64,000 bases of DNA from Sugiyamaella lignohabitans. Lineage: Eukaryota; Ascomycota; Dipodascomycetes; Dipodascales; Trichomonascaceae. The notes beneath the pieces are model-generated. The model saw only the letters and a list, made by a program, of their open reading frames with translations, was not told the DNA's origin and searched no databases. Positions 19,782 through 30,346 of the stretch are shown here, one piece after another. The position numbers and the translations under genes are program-made. The stretch lies in assembly GCF_001640025.1 (NCBI RefSeq), contig NC_031672.1, positions 930,001 to 994,000 on the forward strand, written 5' to 3'. Each line of letters opens with the position of its first letter. The stretch's first letter is position 1.

Positions 19782-22538
19782 TTACATTGACATCCAATCA
19801 GGACGGTCATTTGTGTTACTACTTTCTCCCTGGTACAAACCAATTTGCTCTTCTCTTGACAAGATATTCTTGTACTCACCTACAGAGTGTTGAACAGGAG
19901 TCTTTTGACCCATTTTGCCGCTCTGGCGTGGCCAATTGAACCAGTCAAATATGTCATTCATATTGGATCCATCCATTAGTTCAGACAGTTCAAATGATGA
20001 TATTATAGACTCCTGATCCATTTCATCAGATTTTATGCTTTCGTTGTCATTAGCTGGACTCGACTTGAGAACCGGTCCTTCACCACTTGTAGGTTTTTCT
20101 TTCTTTTGTTCTTTTTTCTGTTTTGACAACAAGAAATCTAGAGCATATGCATTTCTTCTCATATCGGACATAATTTGGGCACTTGATCCATTTCGTTTAT
20201 GCTCGCCAGTCATTGAATCAATCGGTGAATCGTCATCTCCTCTCGACAACGCGTTAGAACCCCTGGCCGTACTTCTCAGCGAAAGTTCTTCATCGATGAC
20301 CATTGTCAAAAGCCCATAGTAACGAGCGGCTACTTTCCAGACCCTACCAAGCTTTTTTAATCCTGTGAGAAGAATCTCTAAATCCTCTGGGAACGATTTG
20401 TAGTTTGTCACACAATCAACGACTAAAAGTCTCGCAGACACCCACAATGCCCAAGCATAGTGTGGCCCTACATATTTACCAAGACCAAATATTATAACAT
20501 GTTTTGCCAAAGCAACAACATTGGAAACAGCTAGCAAACATCTCTTGGCAGCACTGGGTGAATTTGTGAAAAACTCAGATTTCAGGCAAGAGTAGCCAGC
20601 AGCAGAATTAAGTCTGATAACAGTTGTTTGGTAAGTGGCTTGTAGCATAAGAACCATAGGATCCAGTTGGTCTTTGAGATCATCATTGATTACTTCAGAC
20701 GACAAATGTGGAGGTAGCGATTTATACCAGTTGTCTAGCTCGATATCGAGTTGTCGAAACTGTACTTGCCAATCAAGAACATCTTGCAGCGAGTATATGC
20801 TAATAGGCTTCTTCAGAAACACATGTATAGAACTGAGAATTTGTAAATTTTCAACCATGTATCCAAAAGTGTCGATGTTGGAAGGAAAATTTATCGAATA
20901 ATCTTTACGAATGATCGTCTTCAGCCACCTTGTACGGGTATCAACATGACTATGAAGCAAAGAGTCATCAGTCCAGAGATCAGCTCGAACTGGTAATAGT
21001 CGGTCGATTTCGAGACTATTAATTTTAAAGGAGAAAGCAGTGGCGACAGACGAAAATCTGTCAAGAGAGTATATGACCCAAAAAAGTCTGCGACGGGATT
21101 CTAGATCTTGCCAATTCTCAGCAGCAGGCAGTATATCAGCTGATTGGGCAGAGATTGATTCATTATTCGAATCGGATGCAACGTCAGAATTACTAAGGAA
21201 CAAAGCGGGCTCTCTACTCAATCCCAAATGTGTAGCAGCAGAGCAAATCAGAGGGATAATACTCCAAGTCTCAGGGCCATTTGAAATACCCACCAAATCA
21301 ATAGCAAGAATTACCAATGCTTGAAGACAATCGAGATCTGTAATTGCAAAAGACCTTAACATGACAGTCTCTTTACAAGAGCGATAGTATCGTTCTTTAT
21401 CGCGGTCATTCAACTTGAACTGGGGAACAAACCGAAGTGTCACTACCACTATAGAGTACAAAACAAGTGGATATTCTTTACGTTTGTCACTCAAGGGAGT
21501 ACTATGAGGGTTTGGCGAATCAGTTAAGTTTTGACTGATAATGTCATGAAGAGCTCCACTAGCCTTTACGGGGTGGAGAAATGGATAACAGGGATGAATT
21601 CTTTGAAAAAACAGATCAACCAGCTCCCGCAAAAGCGCTTTAGGTGGAAGCAGCGTAACCTTGATATCGCTAAGACTCGAAGCACTTCTGCTACCACTTG
21701 AATCAGATACACCCTCTATTAAGGACAACTCACCAGCCACCGAATTGCTTAACGAACCAGCTGCTGGTCTTGAAACAGTATTATTCCCCTGAGGATGTAA
21801 ACTCGAAGCAGAATTAGCATTGCCATTGCTATTACTAATTGTCGCACTCGCACGTCGCACGATTTCACCAGCCCCAGTACCAGGAGACGATTTACTGACT
21901 GCAGGATTACCTATACTCATAGCATTATGACCCATCAGATTAGAATTAGGACTGGATCGAATATGGTTGCGAGGGCTCATCGGTGACTGAGACATTAATT
22001 GATGCCGCAGATAATCCAGTTCGCGAGAAAGTTCCATGATAGCACTCGACTGGGACGATATTTCTGATTCCAGTTTATTCAAGCGATCTGGCTGTGTCGA
22101 CGAATGTAACTCTAACTGATTTAACTTTGACAGATCAGCTTCGACTTTCGACAGCCTCTCCGACATGCTCTTCCCATAGCCCTGTTTCAAACCAGGCTTC
22201 CTCTTTGCACGATATACACATTCTGATCCTGGGCAAACAAGTTAGCTACACAATCATCACCACTTTCAAACAGAAGACTTACCATGCTTGGAGCACCAAC
22301 CACAACTGGGTCTGGTGCGATCACAGCGCACCTTTCTCTTCTTACACAATTCGCATCTTCACAATTAGTTAGCAACGACCAAAAAAAATTATCCACACAA
22401 ACCAGACCAGCCCAGACCAGCCCTGACTTACGATCCTACTTCGCCATCGACGCCATCGTCGTCGATATTCTCCGGGCCATCGTCCCATTGTTGATCGCCA
22501 TTCTGACTTGTCGAATCTTCGCTCCTCTGCCGTTTCAT
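19782..22538 (-). CDS. Zn2Cys6 transcription factor of the sugar cluster, three exons
   Basis: Exons 22538-22432, 22356-22283 and 22228-19782; introns of 75 and 54 nt with GTAAGT donors and GCTAAC branch sites. Splicing gives 875 residues and assembles a complete zinc cluster from exons 2 and 3 with spacing CX2CX6CX6CX2CX6C (CELCKKRKVRC, then SC, GWC, and SEC after the second junction). A basic linker (KRKPGLKQGYGKS) and a coiled coil for dimerisation follow. The fungal transcription-factor middle homology region spans roughly residues 250-560. Poly-Ser/Asn regions lie between them. The gene sits at the end of the catabolic cluster and overlaps it by function, like TRC1 beside the L-rhamnose genes of Scheffersomyces stipitis, so it is the probable pathway activator (inference). 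An eight-codon uORF ends on the start ATG. Confidence 0.9.
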
Positions 22539-22946
22539 TGTTTCAGACGACTATCAGACATTTGGCTTCACTCAACAACCGGTTCACACACTCTCAAAAC
22601 CTAACAATTTCACCTAACGCACATGGCATGACATCCCTGGGCAATTCGAGGTGTGGGGTAAGAGTGGGGTCGCCTGGTGGGGGGTCAATTAGAGGGGCAC
22701 TGCATATGCACGCTTCCCCGCTAGTTCGCCAAAAGGGGTCCAGACTGCCTCCGGCGGCTGGGGCTCCGCCCCAGACCCCGCTGCTCCTCTCGCTCCGCTC
22801 GAGTCGTTTCGTCGACGGTCCCAGCAAACTCCTGCGAAGCAGGAGCTACGGGGTCTGGGGCGGAGCCCCAGCCGCCGGAGGCAAGAAACCCCCGTCGCAG
22901 TAGTACATGGTCATTAGTATAGCAATATATGGAGGGGAAGAGGAGT
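22539..22946. other. spacer between regulator promoter and SES1 3' end
   Basis: Holds the regulator's 5' leader and one complete GC-rich repeat unit (22748-22881). No gene seen. Confidence 0.6.
22748..22881. repeat. GC-rich inverted-repeat element, complete (134 bp)
   Basis: Forward arm 22748-22806, spacer GTCGACGGTCCCAGCAAA, reverse arm 22829-22881. Ends read TGCCTCC and GGAGGCA. Right-hand border of the repeat-free sugar cluster. Confidence 0.92.
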
Positions 22947-24305
22947 CTATTTTCTCTTGTTGGAGGTAGAGTCCTTGGGGAGGTCCTTGACGTAGGGGAG
23001 GAACTCGGGCTCGCCGGGGATGAATTTACGGAGCACTTCGGGCACGCGCAGGCCGTCGTCGGTTTGGTAGTTCTCGAGGACACAGCAGAGGGCACGTTGG
23101 GTGGCACACAGAGTGGAGTTGAGACAGTGGACGTATTTCTTTTCACGGTCGTTGAGTTTCTTGATTCCGCATCTGATCTCGAGGTTTCGGGATTGGTAGT
23201 CGGTACAGTTGGAACATGACACTAGCTCCTTGTATTCGCTTTGGAATGGGAACCACGCCTCCAGATCGTACTTCTTGGCAGCAGCGTTGTTGAGCTCTCC
23301 AGAAACAATGGCAACCAATCGGTAGGGGATGTTCAAAGACTTGTAGAAGTCTTCGGCAGCACCAGCCATTCTCTCAAACTCCTCCCAGGACTTCTCGGGC
23401 TCGGTGAGACAGAATTGCTCGATCTTATCGAATTGATGGATACGGAAGATACCCCATGCGTCCTTACCATGAGAACCGGCCTCACGACGGAAACAGTTGG
23501 AATAACCAGCGTATCTCTTGGGGAGCTGTTCAGAAGGCTGTTCAAACCATTCACCAGAGTGGTAAGCAGAAATAGGTTGCTCAGAGGTGGCAATCAAATA
23601 CTTCTCATCAGTACCGTCAATGATCTTATAAAGCTCCTCGTCGAATTGCGACAATTGGGCAGTCTTGGCCATGACATCCTTGTTCATCATAACAGGAGCT
23701 TGCAAAGGAGTGTATTCACGCTTGGCCAAGAAATCCAGACCGTAGTTAATCAAAGCTTGATTAAGAAAAAGACCGTTACCACGTAAAAAGTATCCACGGT
23801 GACCAGAAACCTTGACACCTCTGTCGGGATCATAACCGTCCAAACGAAGAAGAACCTCGTGATGAGACAATTTGGCCTTGACAGAAGCATCAACAACAAC
23901 ACCTTCAGGAGCCCAGGTTCTAATTAATTCGTTGTTGGCCTCGTCTTGACTGACAGGAACTGAAGGGTGGACAATGTTACCTACAAGGTTGACCTTGGCA
24001 CGCAATGCCTTGTCGGCCTCTTCTTCTTCAGCAATCAAGCTCTGTTTCTTGGCAACAATGGCATCCTTTTCCTTGACAAGTTCACTGGCATCTTCCTTGG
24101 CCTTGAATTTCAAGCCAATGGCCTTTTGAAGCTTGTTCTGTTCCTTGTTCAACTCATCCACTCGGAATCGGATCTTGGTCCATTCCTTGTAATCGGCAAT
24201 AATCTCGTCGACAATTTCAACAGGATCACCACGAGCAAGTTGAGACTTTCGGATCTCCTCGGGATTCCCGCCCTTTTCTTCCAGGAATTGAATAATATCA
24301 AGCAT
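22947..24305 (-). CDS. SES1: Cytosolic seryl-tRNA synthetase
   Basis: 452 residues from the ATG at 24305. The frame continues upstream only with a TTG; MLDIIQFLEEKGGNPE is the canonical yeast start. The N-terminal antiparallel coiled coil that binds the tRNA long variable arm covers about residues 30-105. The class II core follows, with motif 2 FRREAGSHGKDAWGIFR(IHQF) and motif 3 near LCCVLENYQ. A short Lys-rich tail ends the protein (STSNKRK). It charges serine tRNAs with serine in the cytosol. About 10 residues shorter than the S. cerevisiae enzyme, mostly at the C-terminal tail. Confidence 0.95.
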   Translation of the reverse strand: MLDIIQFLEEKGGNPEEIRKSQLARGDPVEIVDEIIADYKEWTKIRFRVDELNKEQNKLQKAIGLKFKAKEDASELVKEKDAIVAKKQSLIAEEEEADKALRAKVNLVGNIVHPSVPVSQDEANNELIRTWAPEGVVVDASVKAKLSHHEVLLRLDGYDPDRGVKVSGHRGYFLRGNGLFLNQALINYGLDFLAKREYTPLQAPVMMNKDVMAKTAQLSQFDEELYKIIDGTDEKYLIATSEQPISAYHSGEWFEQPSEQLPKRYAGYSNCFRREAGSHGKDAWGIFRIHQFDKIEQFCLTEPEKSWEEFERMAGAAEDFYKSLNIPYRLVAIVSGELNNAAAKKYDLEAWFPFQSEYKELVSCSNCTDYQSRNLEIRCGIKKLNDREKKYVHCLNSTLCATQRALCCVLENYQTDDGLRVPEVLRKFIPGEPEFLPYVKDLPKDSTSNKRK

Positions 24306-24442
24306 TGTATCTGATTTCTGTGATGCTCGTATGAGATGAAACGCGTCTGCTGGCTTCAAGTGACTCAAAAATTTCACCTCCGCCAACTTTATTGATCTGC
24401 CCTAACCCATGTCTGATCCAGGGTCCGTCCGGAGGGGGTGTG

Positions 24443-24576
24443 CCTTCGGCGGCTGGGGCTCTGCCCCAGACCCCGTGGCTCCTGCTTCGCAGGAGATTGC
24501 TGGGACCGTAGACGAAACGACTCGAGCGTAGCGAGAGGAGCAACGGGGTCTGGGGCAGAGCCCCAGCCGCCGGAGG
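24443..24576. repeat. GC-rich inverted-repeat element, complete, opposite orientation
   Basis: Left arm 24443-24495 ends in CTCCTGC-TTC-GCAGGAG, spacer with TGGGACCGTAGACGAAA, right arm 24518-24576 begins CGACTCGAG. Same 134-bp unit as at 22748, read from the other strand. Confidence 0.92.
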
Positions 24577-25506
24577 CAGAGTCCGCAGGTCACAGTAGTT
24601 GTCCAAATGAGAAATGAGATATGAGATATTATTGGATTCAACAGTCGTACGGAGACTTCCTACGTCAATTTTATAGAATTGACTTTAAGGCTGTAAAAAA
24701 AATATGTTTCGTGCTCTTGTATTTATATCTACTCGTTTTACAGAAGCCAGACCAATACACCCACAAATATAATACGAACATATAATATCTATACATATAC
24801 ATTTATTCATTTGAAGTTATACAAGTTACTCATTAAAAACAATCCATAGATTGTGTATTTGAAATGCTCTTGAGTCTGGAGTAGATAATTAGCTCTGCTC
24901 AAGATGGAGCAATGTAAACATGCAGAGATCTACAGGGTCACACGAAGTAATTCACAGATTCAACTACATGCGCTCGAGGCACAGTCTGTACATAATATCT
25001 CAGTAGTAATTAAAACCAATGGCTAAAGAGTCTAATTTTTTTCAGGTTCCAATTAATCAGTCTATTTATGCCCAGGTTTATAACTGTGAGACCCTAATAG
25101 TCCGAATGCATTACAGATTGATGATTTGTTGAGGGAAATAATAACCGCTTGCTATCACAACCCGACGTTGGGATCAGGTGCCTTTTGACAGCTGATAATT
25201 AAAACAAGCAAAAAGTATTCGTAGCCAAAATGTTTTTTTTTGAGTTTGGCCCACCGGAGGCCATTTCCGCCCAACACCCCTCAGCAGCCCCTCTCGACCC
25301 CGCGGTCATGCCACTTCGACCCCTCCATGACCCCTCCACAACCCCACACCATGGCCCCACTACCCCTGAATAATGTCTTCATTGGTACATAACTCAGGGG
25401 TCAGAGCTCCACCACGACCACCAGTCGCTGGCCCACAAACAAACAAATAACTCAGAAAGCACATGCCAAATTTATCAATCGCAGTAGACGGGACTGTAGA
25501 CGCAAC

Positions 25507-25564
25507 TCATCGAGCGAAGCTCGAGGAGCCAGGGGGTCTGGGGCACCGCCCCAGCCGCCGGAGG
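25507..25564. repeat. GC-rich element, single reverse arm
   Basis: Reverse arm with a slightly altered hairpin (ATCGAGCGAAGCTCGAGG). Confidence 0.85.
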
Positions 25565-26137
25565 CAAGATCCCGACCGCCACATCAGGCCATTTTCGGAC
25601 CATGAAAACCAAATCTGAAGACAGTCTGGGACGGGCATTGGCCCATTGTTATTGTGCGGAGCGGGCATACGGGGGTAAGGTGTCGGGTGCAACAAAAAGA
25701 CAGTGCTTCGGAAGGCGGACTTAACGCATTAGTTTTCGAGAAATAGGGTTTAAAGACGAGGGAGATTTTATTTTGTTGAATAGCAGATCACCAGAGTTCA
25801 ATTGACCAGCTTTCGTGGCCAAAATCCATCCTAGCTTCAACTTCAACACTGACAGACTGGGCCGAGTCCAGATCAGTCACCTGTAATTTTTAACCCCCAT
25901 ACCCCGAGCCACAGCCCGAGCCACAGCCCAAGCCCCAGCCCGAGACAGAGGCCAGCAGCGGTCTTTTATACCCCTGGAGCGGTTATTGAGTGCAGATGTA
26001 GCACATACAGCGAGCAATATCGGAGAGTTTCAACGGCCAGGCCGCTGCGGGGATAACAAGCCACTACGCCATTCAGGGGGTCGGCGATACAATAAAGTCC
26101 GATCGGGATCGCCAACCGAGCCTCCCCCACTACCCCG

Positions 26138-26321
26138 CCGGTGCCGGGGAGTGCCTCCGGCGGCTGGGGCTCTGCCCCAGACCCCGTAGCTCCTGCTTCG
26201 CAGGAGTTTGCTAGGACCGTGGATTGGCGGGGGAGGATGGGGAAACCGACTCGAGCGGAGCGAGAGGAGCCACGGGGTCTGGGGCAGAGCCCCAGCCGCC
26301 GGAGGCACTCCCCGGCACCGG
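26138..26321. repeat. GC-rich element with extended 57-bp inverted arms
   Basis: The usual arms (26154-26206 and 26247-26305) are flanked by an extra perfect inverted 16-mer, CCGGTGCCGGGGAGTG on the left (26138-26153) and its complement on the right (26306-26321). Total inverted arms are about 57 bp with one mismatch. Confidence 0.9.
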
Positions 26322-26717
26322 GTGTGCACGGCGCGCGGCAGCGGCTGGCGTTAGAGCAAGCGGACCATTCAGCCGTGGCAGACGGAGCGAGTCAGGCAGG
26401 CAGGCAGGCAGGCAGGTGAACCAAGGTAAGGTAATTTACCACAGCAGCCTCAGCATCAGCATCAGCATCAGCAGCGACGGACTTTGTCAACGGACCAGGG
26501 ACTCGAATCAGTGGATTCACACGCGATAGAACCCAGGACACCAGACACGGAATCTGCGTCAGTGATACCACCACCAGAGACAGCATCAGACTCACGCCCG
26601 TTCCCCAAAGACGAGTGAGCGAGCGAGCAAGCAGCGAACACAGACATTTCATTCATTCTTCGTCGTCGTTGACAAGGTCAACTGGCCATTGCAGTTGTGA
26701 GTTGGTTGGGCGCTGTG

Positions 26718-26854
26718 CCTCCGGCGGCTGGGGCTTCGCTCCAGACCCCGTAGCTCCTGCTTCGCAGGAGGGTTTTGGAACTGTTGATGGGAAAACGACT
26801 CGAGCGGAGCGAGAGGAGCAACGGGGTCTGGGGCAGAGCCCCAGCCGCCGGAGG
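26718..26854. repeat. GC-rich inverted-repeat element, complete
   Basis: Left arm 26718-26770, right arm 26796-26854. First of two adjacent units in the same orientation. Confidence 0.9.
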
Positions 26855-26874
26855 CAATTGTCGGGGAGGGTGTG

Positions 26875-27010
26875 CCTCCGGCGGCTGGGGCTTCGCCCCA
26901 GACCCCGTGGCTCCTGCTTCGCAGGAGTTTGCTGGGACCGCCGACGGAAAACGACTCGAGCGGAGCGAGAGGAGCAACGGGGTCTGGGGCGGAGCCCCAG
27001 CCGCCGGAGG
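26875..27010. repeat. GC-rich inverted-repeat element, complete, tandem neighbour
   Basis: Left arm 26875-26927, right arm 26952-27010. It follows the previous unit by 20 bp in the same orientation, which suggests tandem duplication or repeated insertion at one spot. Confidence 0.9.
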
Positions 27011-27316
27011 CAGAGCCCACAGAGCCCATGGTTGAGTTGATTCGGGAACTAACAGGGATTCAGGGGTTTATTCGTAAATGATAAGAGAGTGACCGGTTCG
27101 GAGAAGACATTCTTAAGCTGTGAAGGTGCAGGGCAGTCAGTTGATTCATTGATTGGTTGATTGTTTGGTTGTAGAAAACGCGGCTCGAGAAGTGTCATTT
27201 TCCGGTTGTTTTTAATTTGGTTTTTTTTATTTTCAGTTGGTTTTTCATAGAGGAACTGAAGACAGGTTTCTCGTGGCGTGTTTTATTGGTCAGACTGCTG
27301 GCACCGCGAGTTTTTG

Positions 27317-30300
27317 ATGGATCCCGGAGCTGGAGAGTCTCCGCTGAGGATAGGATCAACCCGGCGCGCGCGTGGAAGTAACCCTGATCCGGATTTCGAC
27401 CGTGGTCCTATTTCGAATAATGAGAAGAATCTAAGACTGTTTAATGCCCGGATCAGTGGCCGCAGTAGGGGGTTTGTTGGTTCTGGCAGTGCCACCAGTT
27501 CAGGTGCTGGCGGGCTCGAATCGTCGCCAAATCCGACGACGTACGGAGTGGCTGGCAGCATAGCTGGCGATGGGTCCCCGTATCATAAGGATCGTGTGGG
27601 AACAGAGTCTGATTCGCGACAGTATCAGGACCAGAATCAGCAGAATCAGCAGAATAATCAGCAACATCAACAGCATCACATGCAAATGCTTCATCAACAG
27701 CAGGCCCAGTTACAGCAGCAGCAACAGCAGCAACAACAGTATCAGCAGCAGCATCAGCAGCAACACCAGCTGCTTCTCCAACAGCAACAACAACAGCAAC
27801 AGCAACAACAGCAGCAAGGACAAGGACAAGGACAGGGACAGCAGTCGCAACAACAACAAAAGTCTGGTGGTGCTGGAACTGAACCTGCTCGTACTAACAC
27901 AGCTGGAGGAGGTGGCATGGAAAATGCTGCTGTTGGTTCAGGAGCTGGTAGTTCTACTAGAGAAACCAGTTCACGAGGTGGTCAGCAGCAGAATATGCCT
28001 CCTCAACAACAGCATTACCACCAGTCTCAGCCCCCATCTTCCTCTTCTCGACACCATGTACAGACTGCGTATGAGCTGGGAGTCAATCTTCCTACTGTGG
28101 AGAAGCTGATTGGTGAAATCCAGTCGGCATATTTCGATATCTCGCGATTAGAAGTCAAGTGTCTGATGCTCAGCAAACAGATTGAAGACAATCAGCATAT
28201 TATTCAACAGTCGAATTTAACAGGGTCTAATGGCAATTACGGTGATAACCCGACTTCATCAAGACTTCGAAACCTCGGCATCGACCTGTCGAACCCCTCG
28301 TCAACCGGTTCCTTTGACTCGTCTAAAATCCCGCCCGAATATTGGGCCGAATCGTACTTTCTCGAATTATACCAGAATCAGGCCAATTTGATTGACAAGT
28401 ATTTTGATTTCATGTTCCTTGCATATCATCCCTGTGGAAATAGTGTTACGAGAGGCCTGGTGAAAAAGTACAAGATTCCGATTCGCATGTGGAATAAGGG
28501 CATTTTCAAGTTTCTCGACATTCTGCGTGCTCATATGCCGAAATCCCAGGATCTTATTACCAAATTTATCTACCACTGTTTCTCGCTGCTGACAATGTTG
28601 GTGGATCCTCCTTATGAGTCTCGGTATATGTGGTTAGAAGCATTGGGCGACTTGGCTCGTTTTTCCATGGCTTTGGGAAATATATCTCATGGCGAATGGA
28701 GAGGCGTGTCTCAGTACTGGTATAGTCGAGCTGCTAATCGGTCGCCAGGTGTGGGTCGACTGTTTCACCATTGTGCAGTTGTATGTATATACCGACTGGA
28801 CTCGCTGTTTTACTTTTGTAAAAGTCTCACCACAACACAACAATTCGAACCCTCACGAGAAACTATTTTGTCATTATTTGAATCCAACCAAGAAGGAGAG
28901 GCTAATACACCTATTGCCCTATTTATAAAATTGCATCAAGTAAACTTCACCCAAACAAACATCTCGGACTTTCCTAAAATCCTGTCGGATGTCACTTCAT
29001 CAATAATGGCCCGTGACCGCGATTATAACGACCTCGATCTCAAAAACAGAGGCGCCATTTTAGCATATTGTAACATCACTTCGCTGCTTGGTTATGGGTC
29101 GTTAAAGAACCCTGCCTCGGCTTTTTTCTACGAGCTTGCTAAGGAACGAAGCGGTGCTGGAGCTGCTCTTGGTGCTGCCAGTTCCACTACTAACACTGCC
29201 AACACTGCCAACACCGCCAACACCACCAACACCACTGGTAATACCACTGGTTCCACTACCGGGTCCACTACCGGCTCAAATGCCAGTGGTAATAACGGGT
29301 CTGGCAATAATAACACCGCTGGCAGCGGTAACCACAGCACCAGCGCCAATTCGAGCTCGAACCCCACAACATCCAGTGTAACTGCATCTGCCGGGTCTCT
29401 TTTCATGGCTCAACAAATCTCTTTTGAGATGTTGAAACAGTTTTTGACTCTTCCGAGACACATTGCACTCCTTCACGTCATTGTATGGCTCCATTTCTTC
29501 AATGCTCTTACTGACAATCCAGACGTGTGTCACCATCTACTGCTCAGCGACTTTTTCCCTGCCAGCAAACTGGTAAGATTCCTCAATGAAGGACTCAAAA
29601 CAGTCGACCTGATTCTGAAAGACACAAACACCTCGAAACAACACTGGACCAGTACCACTAGCAATTCCACCAGCAATACTGCTTCTGGCAATGCTACTAA
29701 TAAATCCAACAGTGTCGGCAGTTTCCACAGTATACACGGGTCAGCAGCATCAGGCTCTGTCTCCGGATCAGGGGCTGCTCCCCCTGTTGGTACTAGTAGT
29801 GGTACTTCGGGATCTAACAAGTCTGACAATACATTTTCACCACCCGGATCTCCTTCGTTACAATGTCAACAATGTACTGAAAGCGAATCGTTAATTGACC
29901 GTATTGCCAGCTGGAAAAAGAGTTACAACAGCAGAAGTCCTGCTGCCGAAGACAGTATTGAACTTATCAGTTCGAAACTGCCGAACCCGGAAGAACGAGG
30001 TCATTTCCCCATGCTACGAGAACGACCATTGCCTGAAGAACTGTTGTTACTTGGATTCGTCTGGTCATACAAAACAGCCAAAACCGAGCTATATAACGAA
30101 TACGAATCCAGCACCACTGACGAGCCGTTCCCTGGACCTCCTGGCAAAGAAGTACTTCGACCCATTCGTGAAGTGCGTGCCATTGAACTGGCTCTGTCAC
30201 TCGCAGATAGCAACTCTTGGCTCGCGTATCACAACGGCTACTTCGAGCTACAAGGACCCCTCCGAGTCCACAGTGAAGACCACATGTCCGACAGCGAGTA

Positions 30301-30346
30301 TGTCCCCAGTCCCATGACCACTGCCAACACCGGCGTGCTAGACTAA
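27317..30346 (+). CDS. EST1/SMG7-like protein (Esl1/Esl2 group)
   Basis: 1009 residues from the ATG at 27317 (the frame starts earlier only with GTG). Residues about 120-185 are a Gln-rich tract coded by CAG/CAA runs, followed by Gly/Ser/Gln-rich sequence. The conserved part begins near residue 245 (ELGVNLPTVEKLIGEIQSAYFDIS). It runs through the TPR/14-3-3-like region with YKIPIRMWNKGIFKFLDILR, YMWLEALGDLARFSMAL and SQYWYSRAANRSPGVGRLFHHCAV. The Est1-type second half contains LPEELLLLGFVWSY and EVRAIELALSLA. Asn/Thr/Ser-rich inserts break the second half. The family acts in telomere, RNA-decay and transcription contexts; yeast Esl1/Esl2 have a PIN domain that I do not see here. Exact orthology is uncertain. 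Confidence 0.8.
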   Translation: MDPGAGESPLRIGSTRRARGSNPDPDFDRGPISNNEKNLRLFNARISGRSRGFVGSGSATSSGAGGLESSPNPTTYGVAGSIAGDGSPYHKDRVGTESDSRQYQDQNQQNQQNNQQHQQHHMQMLHQQQAQLQQQQQQQQQYQQQHQQQHQLLLQQQQQQQQQQQQQGQGQGQGQQSQQQQKSGGAGTEPARTNTAGGGGMENAAVGSGAGSSTRETSSRGGQQQNMPPQQQHYHQSQPPSSSSRHHVQTAYELGVNLPTVEKLIGEIQSAYFDISRLEVKCLMLSKQIEDNQHIIQQSNLTGSNGNYGDNPTSSRLRNLGIDLSNPSSTGSFDSSKIPPEYWAESYFLELYQNQANLIDKYFDFMFLAYHPCGNSVTRGLVKKYKIPIRMWNKGIFKFLDILRAHMPKSQDLITKFIYHCFSLLTMLVDPPYESRYMWLEALGDLARFSMALGNISHGEWRGVSQYWYSRAANRSPGVGRLFHHCAVVCIYRLDSLFYFCKSLTTTQQFEPSRETILSLFESNQEGEANTPIALFIKLHQVNFTQTNISDFPKILSDVTSSIMARDRDYNDLDLKNRGAILAYCNITSLLGYGSLKNPASAFFYELAKERSGAGAALGAASSTTNTANTANTANTTNTTGNTTGSTTGSTTGSNASGNNGSGNNNTAGSGNHSTSANSSSNPTTSSVTASAGSLFMAQQISFEMLKQFLTLPRHIALLHVIVWLHFFNALTDNPDVCHHLLLSDFFPASKLVRFLNEGLKTVDLILKDTNTSKQHWTSTTSNSTSNTASGNATNKSNSVGSFHSIHGSAASGSVSGSGAAPPVGTSSGTSGSNKSDNTFSPPGSPSLQCQQCTESESLIDRIASWKKSYNSRSPAAEDSIELISSKLPNPEERGHFPMLRERPLPEELLLLGFVWSYKTAKTELYNEYESSTTDEPFPGPPGKEVLRPIREVRAIELALSLADSNSWLAYHNGYFELQGPLRVHSEDHMSDSEYVPSPMTTANTGVLD

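Larger units (their letters stand above)
24306..27316. other. 3-kb intergenic region with dense repeats
   Basis: No gene could be supported. It holds five repeat sites, a GAGCCACAGCCC-type short tandem repeat (about 25905-25945), a CAGG microsatellite (26396-26416), a CAGCAT-type repeat (about 26450-26475) and the 5' leader of the EST1-like gene. The part 24650-25500 is AT-rich and featureless to the eye. Confidence 0.6.

Noticed and set aside
22748..22881. Target-site duplications of the GC-rich element
   Set aside because: Flanks of ten complete or near-complete units were compared by eye; no constant-length direct repeat was found.
26154..27010. CRISPR-like array of GC-rich repeats
   Set aside because: Arms occur in both orientations with irregular spacing and no uniform spacers, and the genome is eukaryotic.
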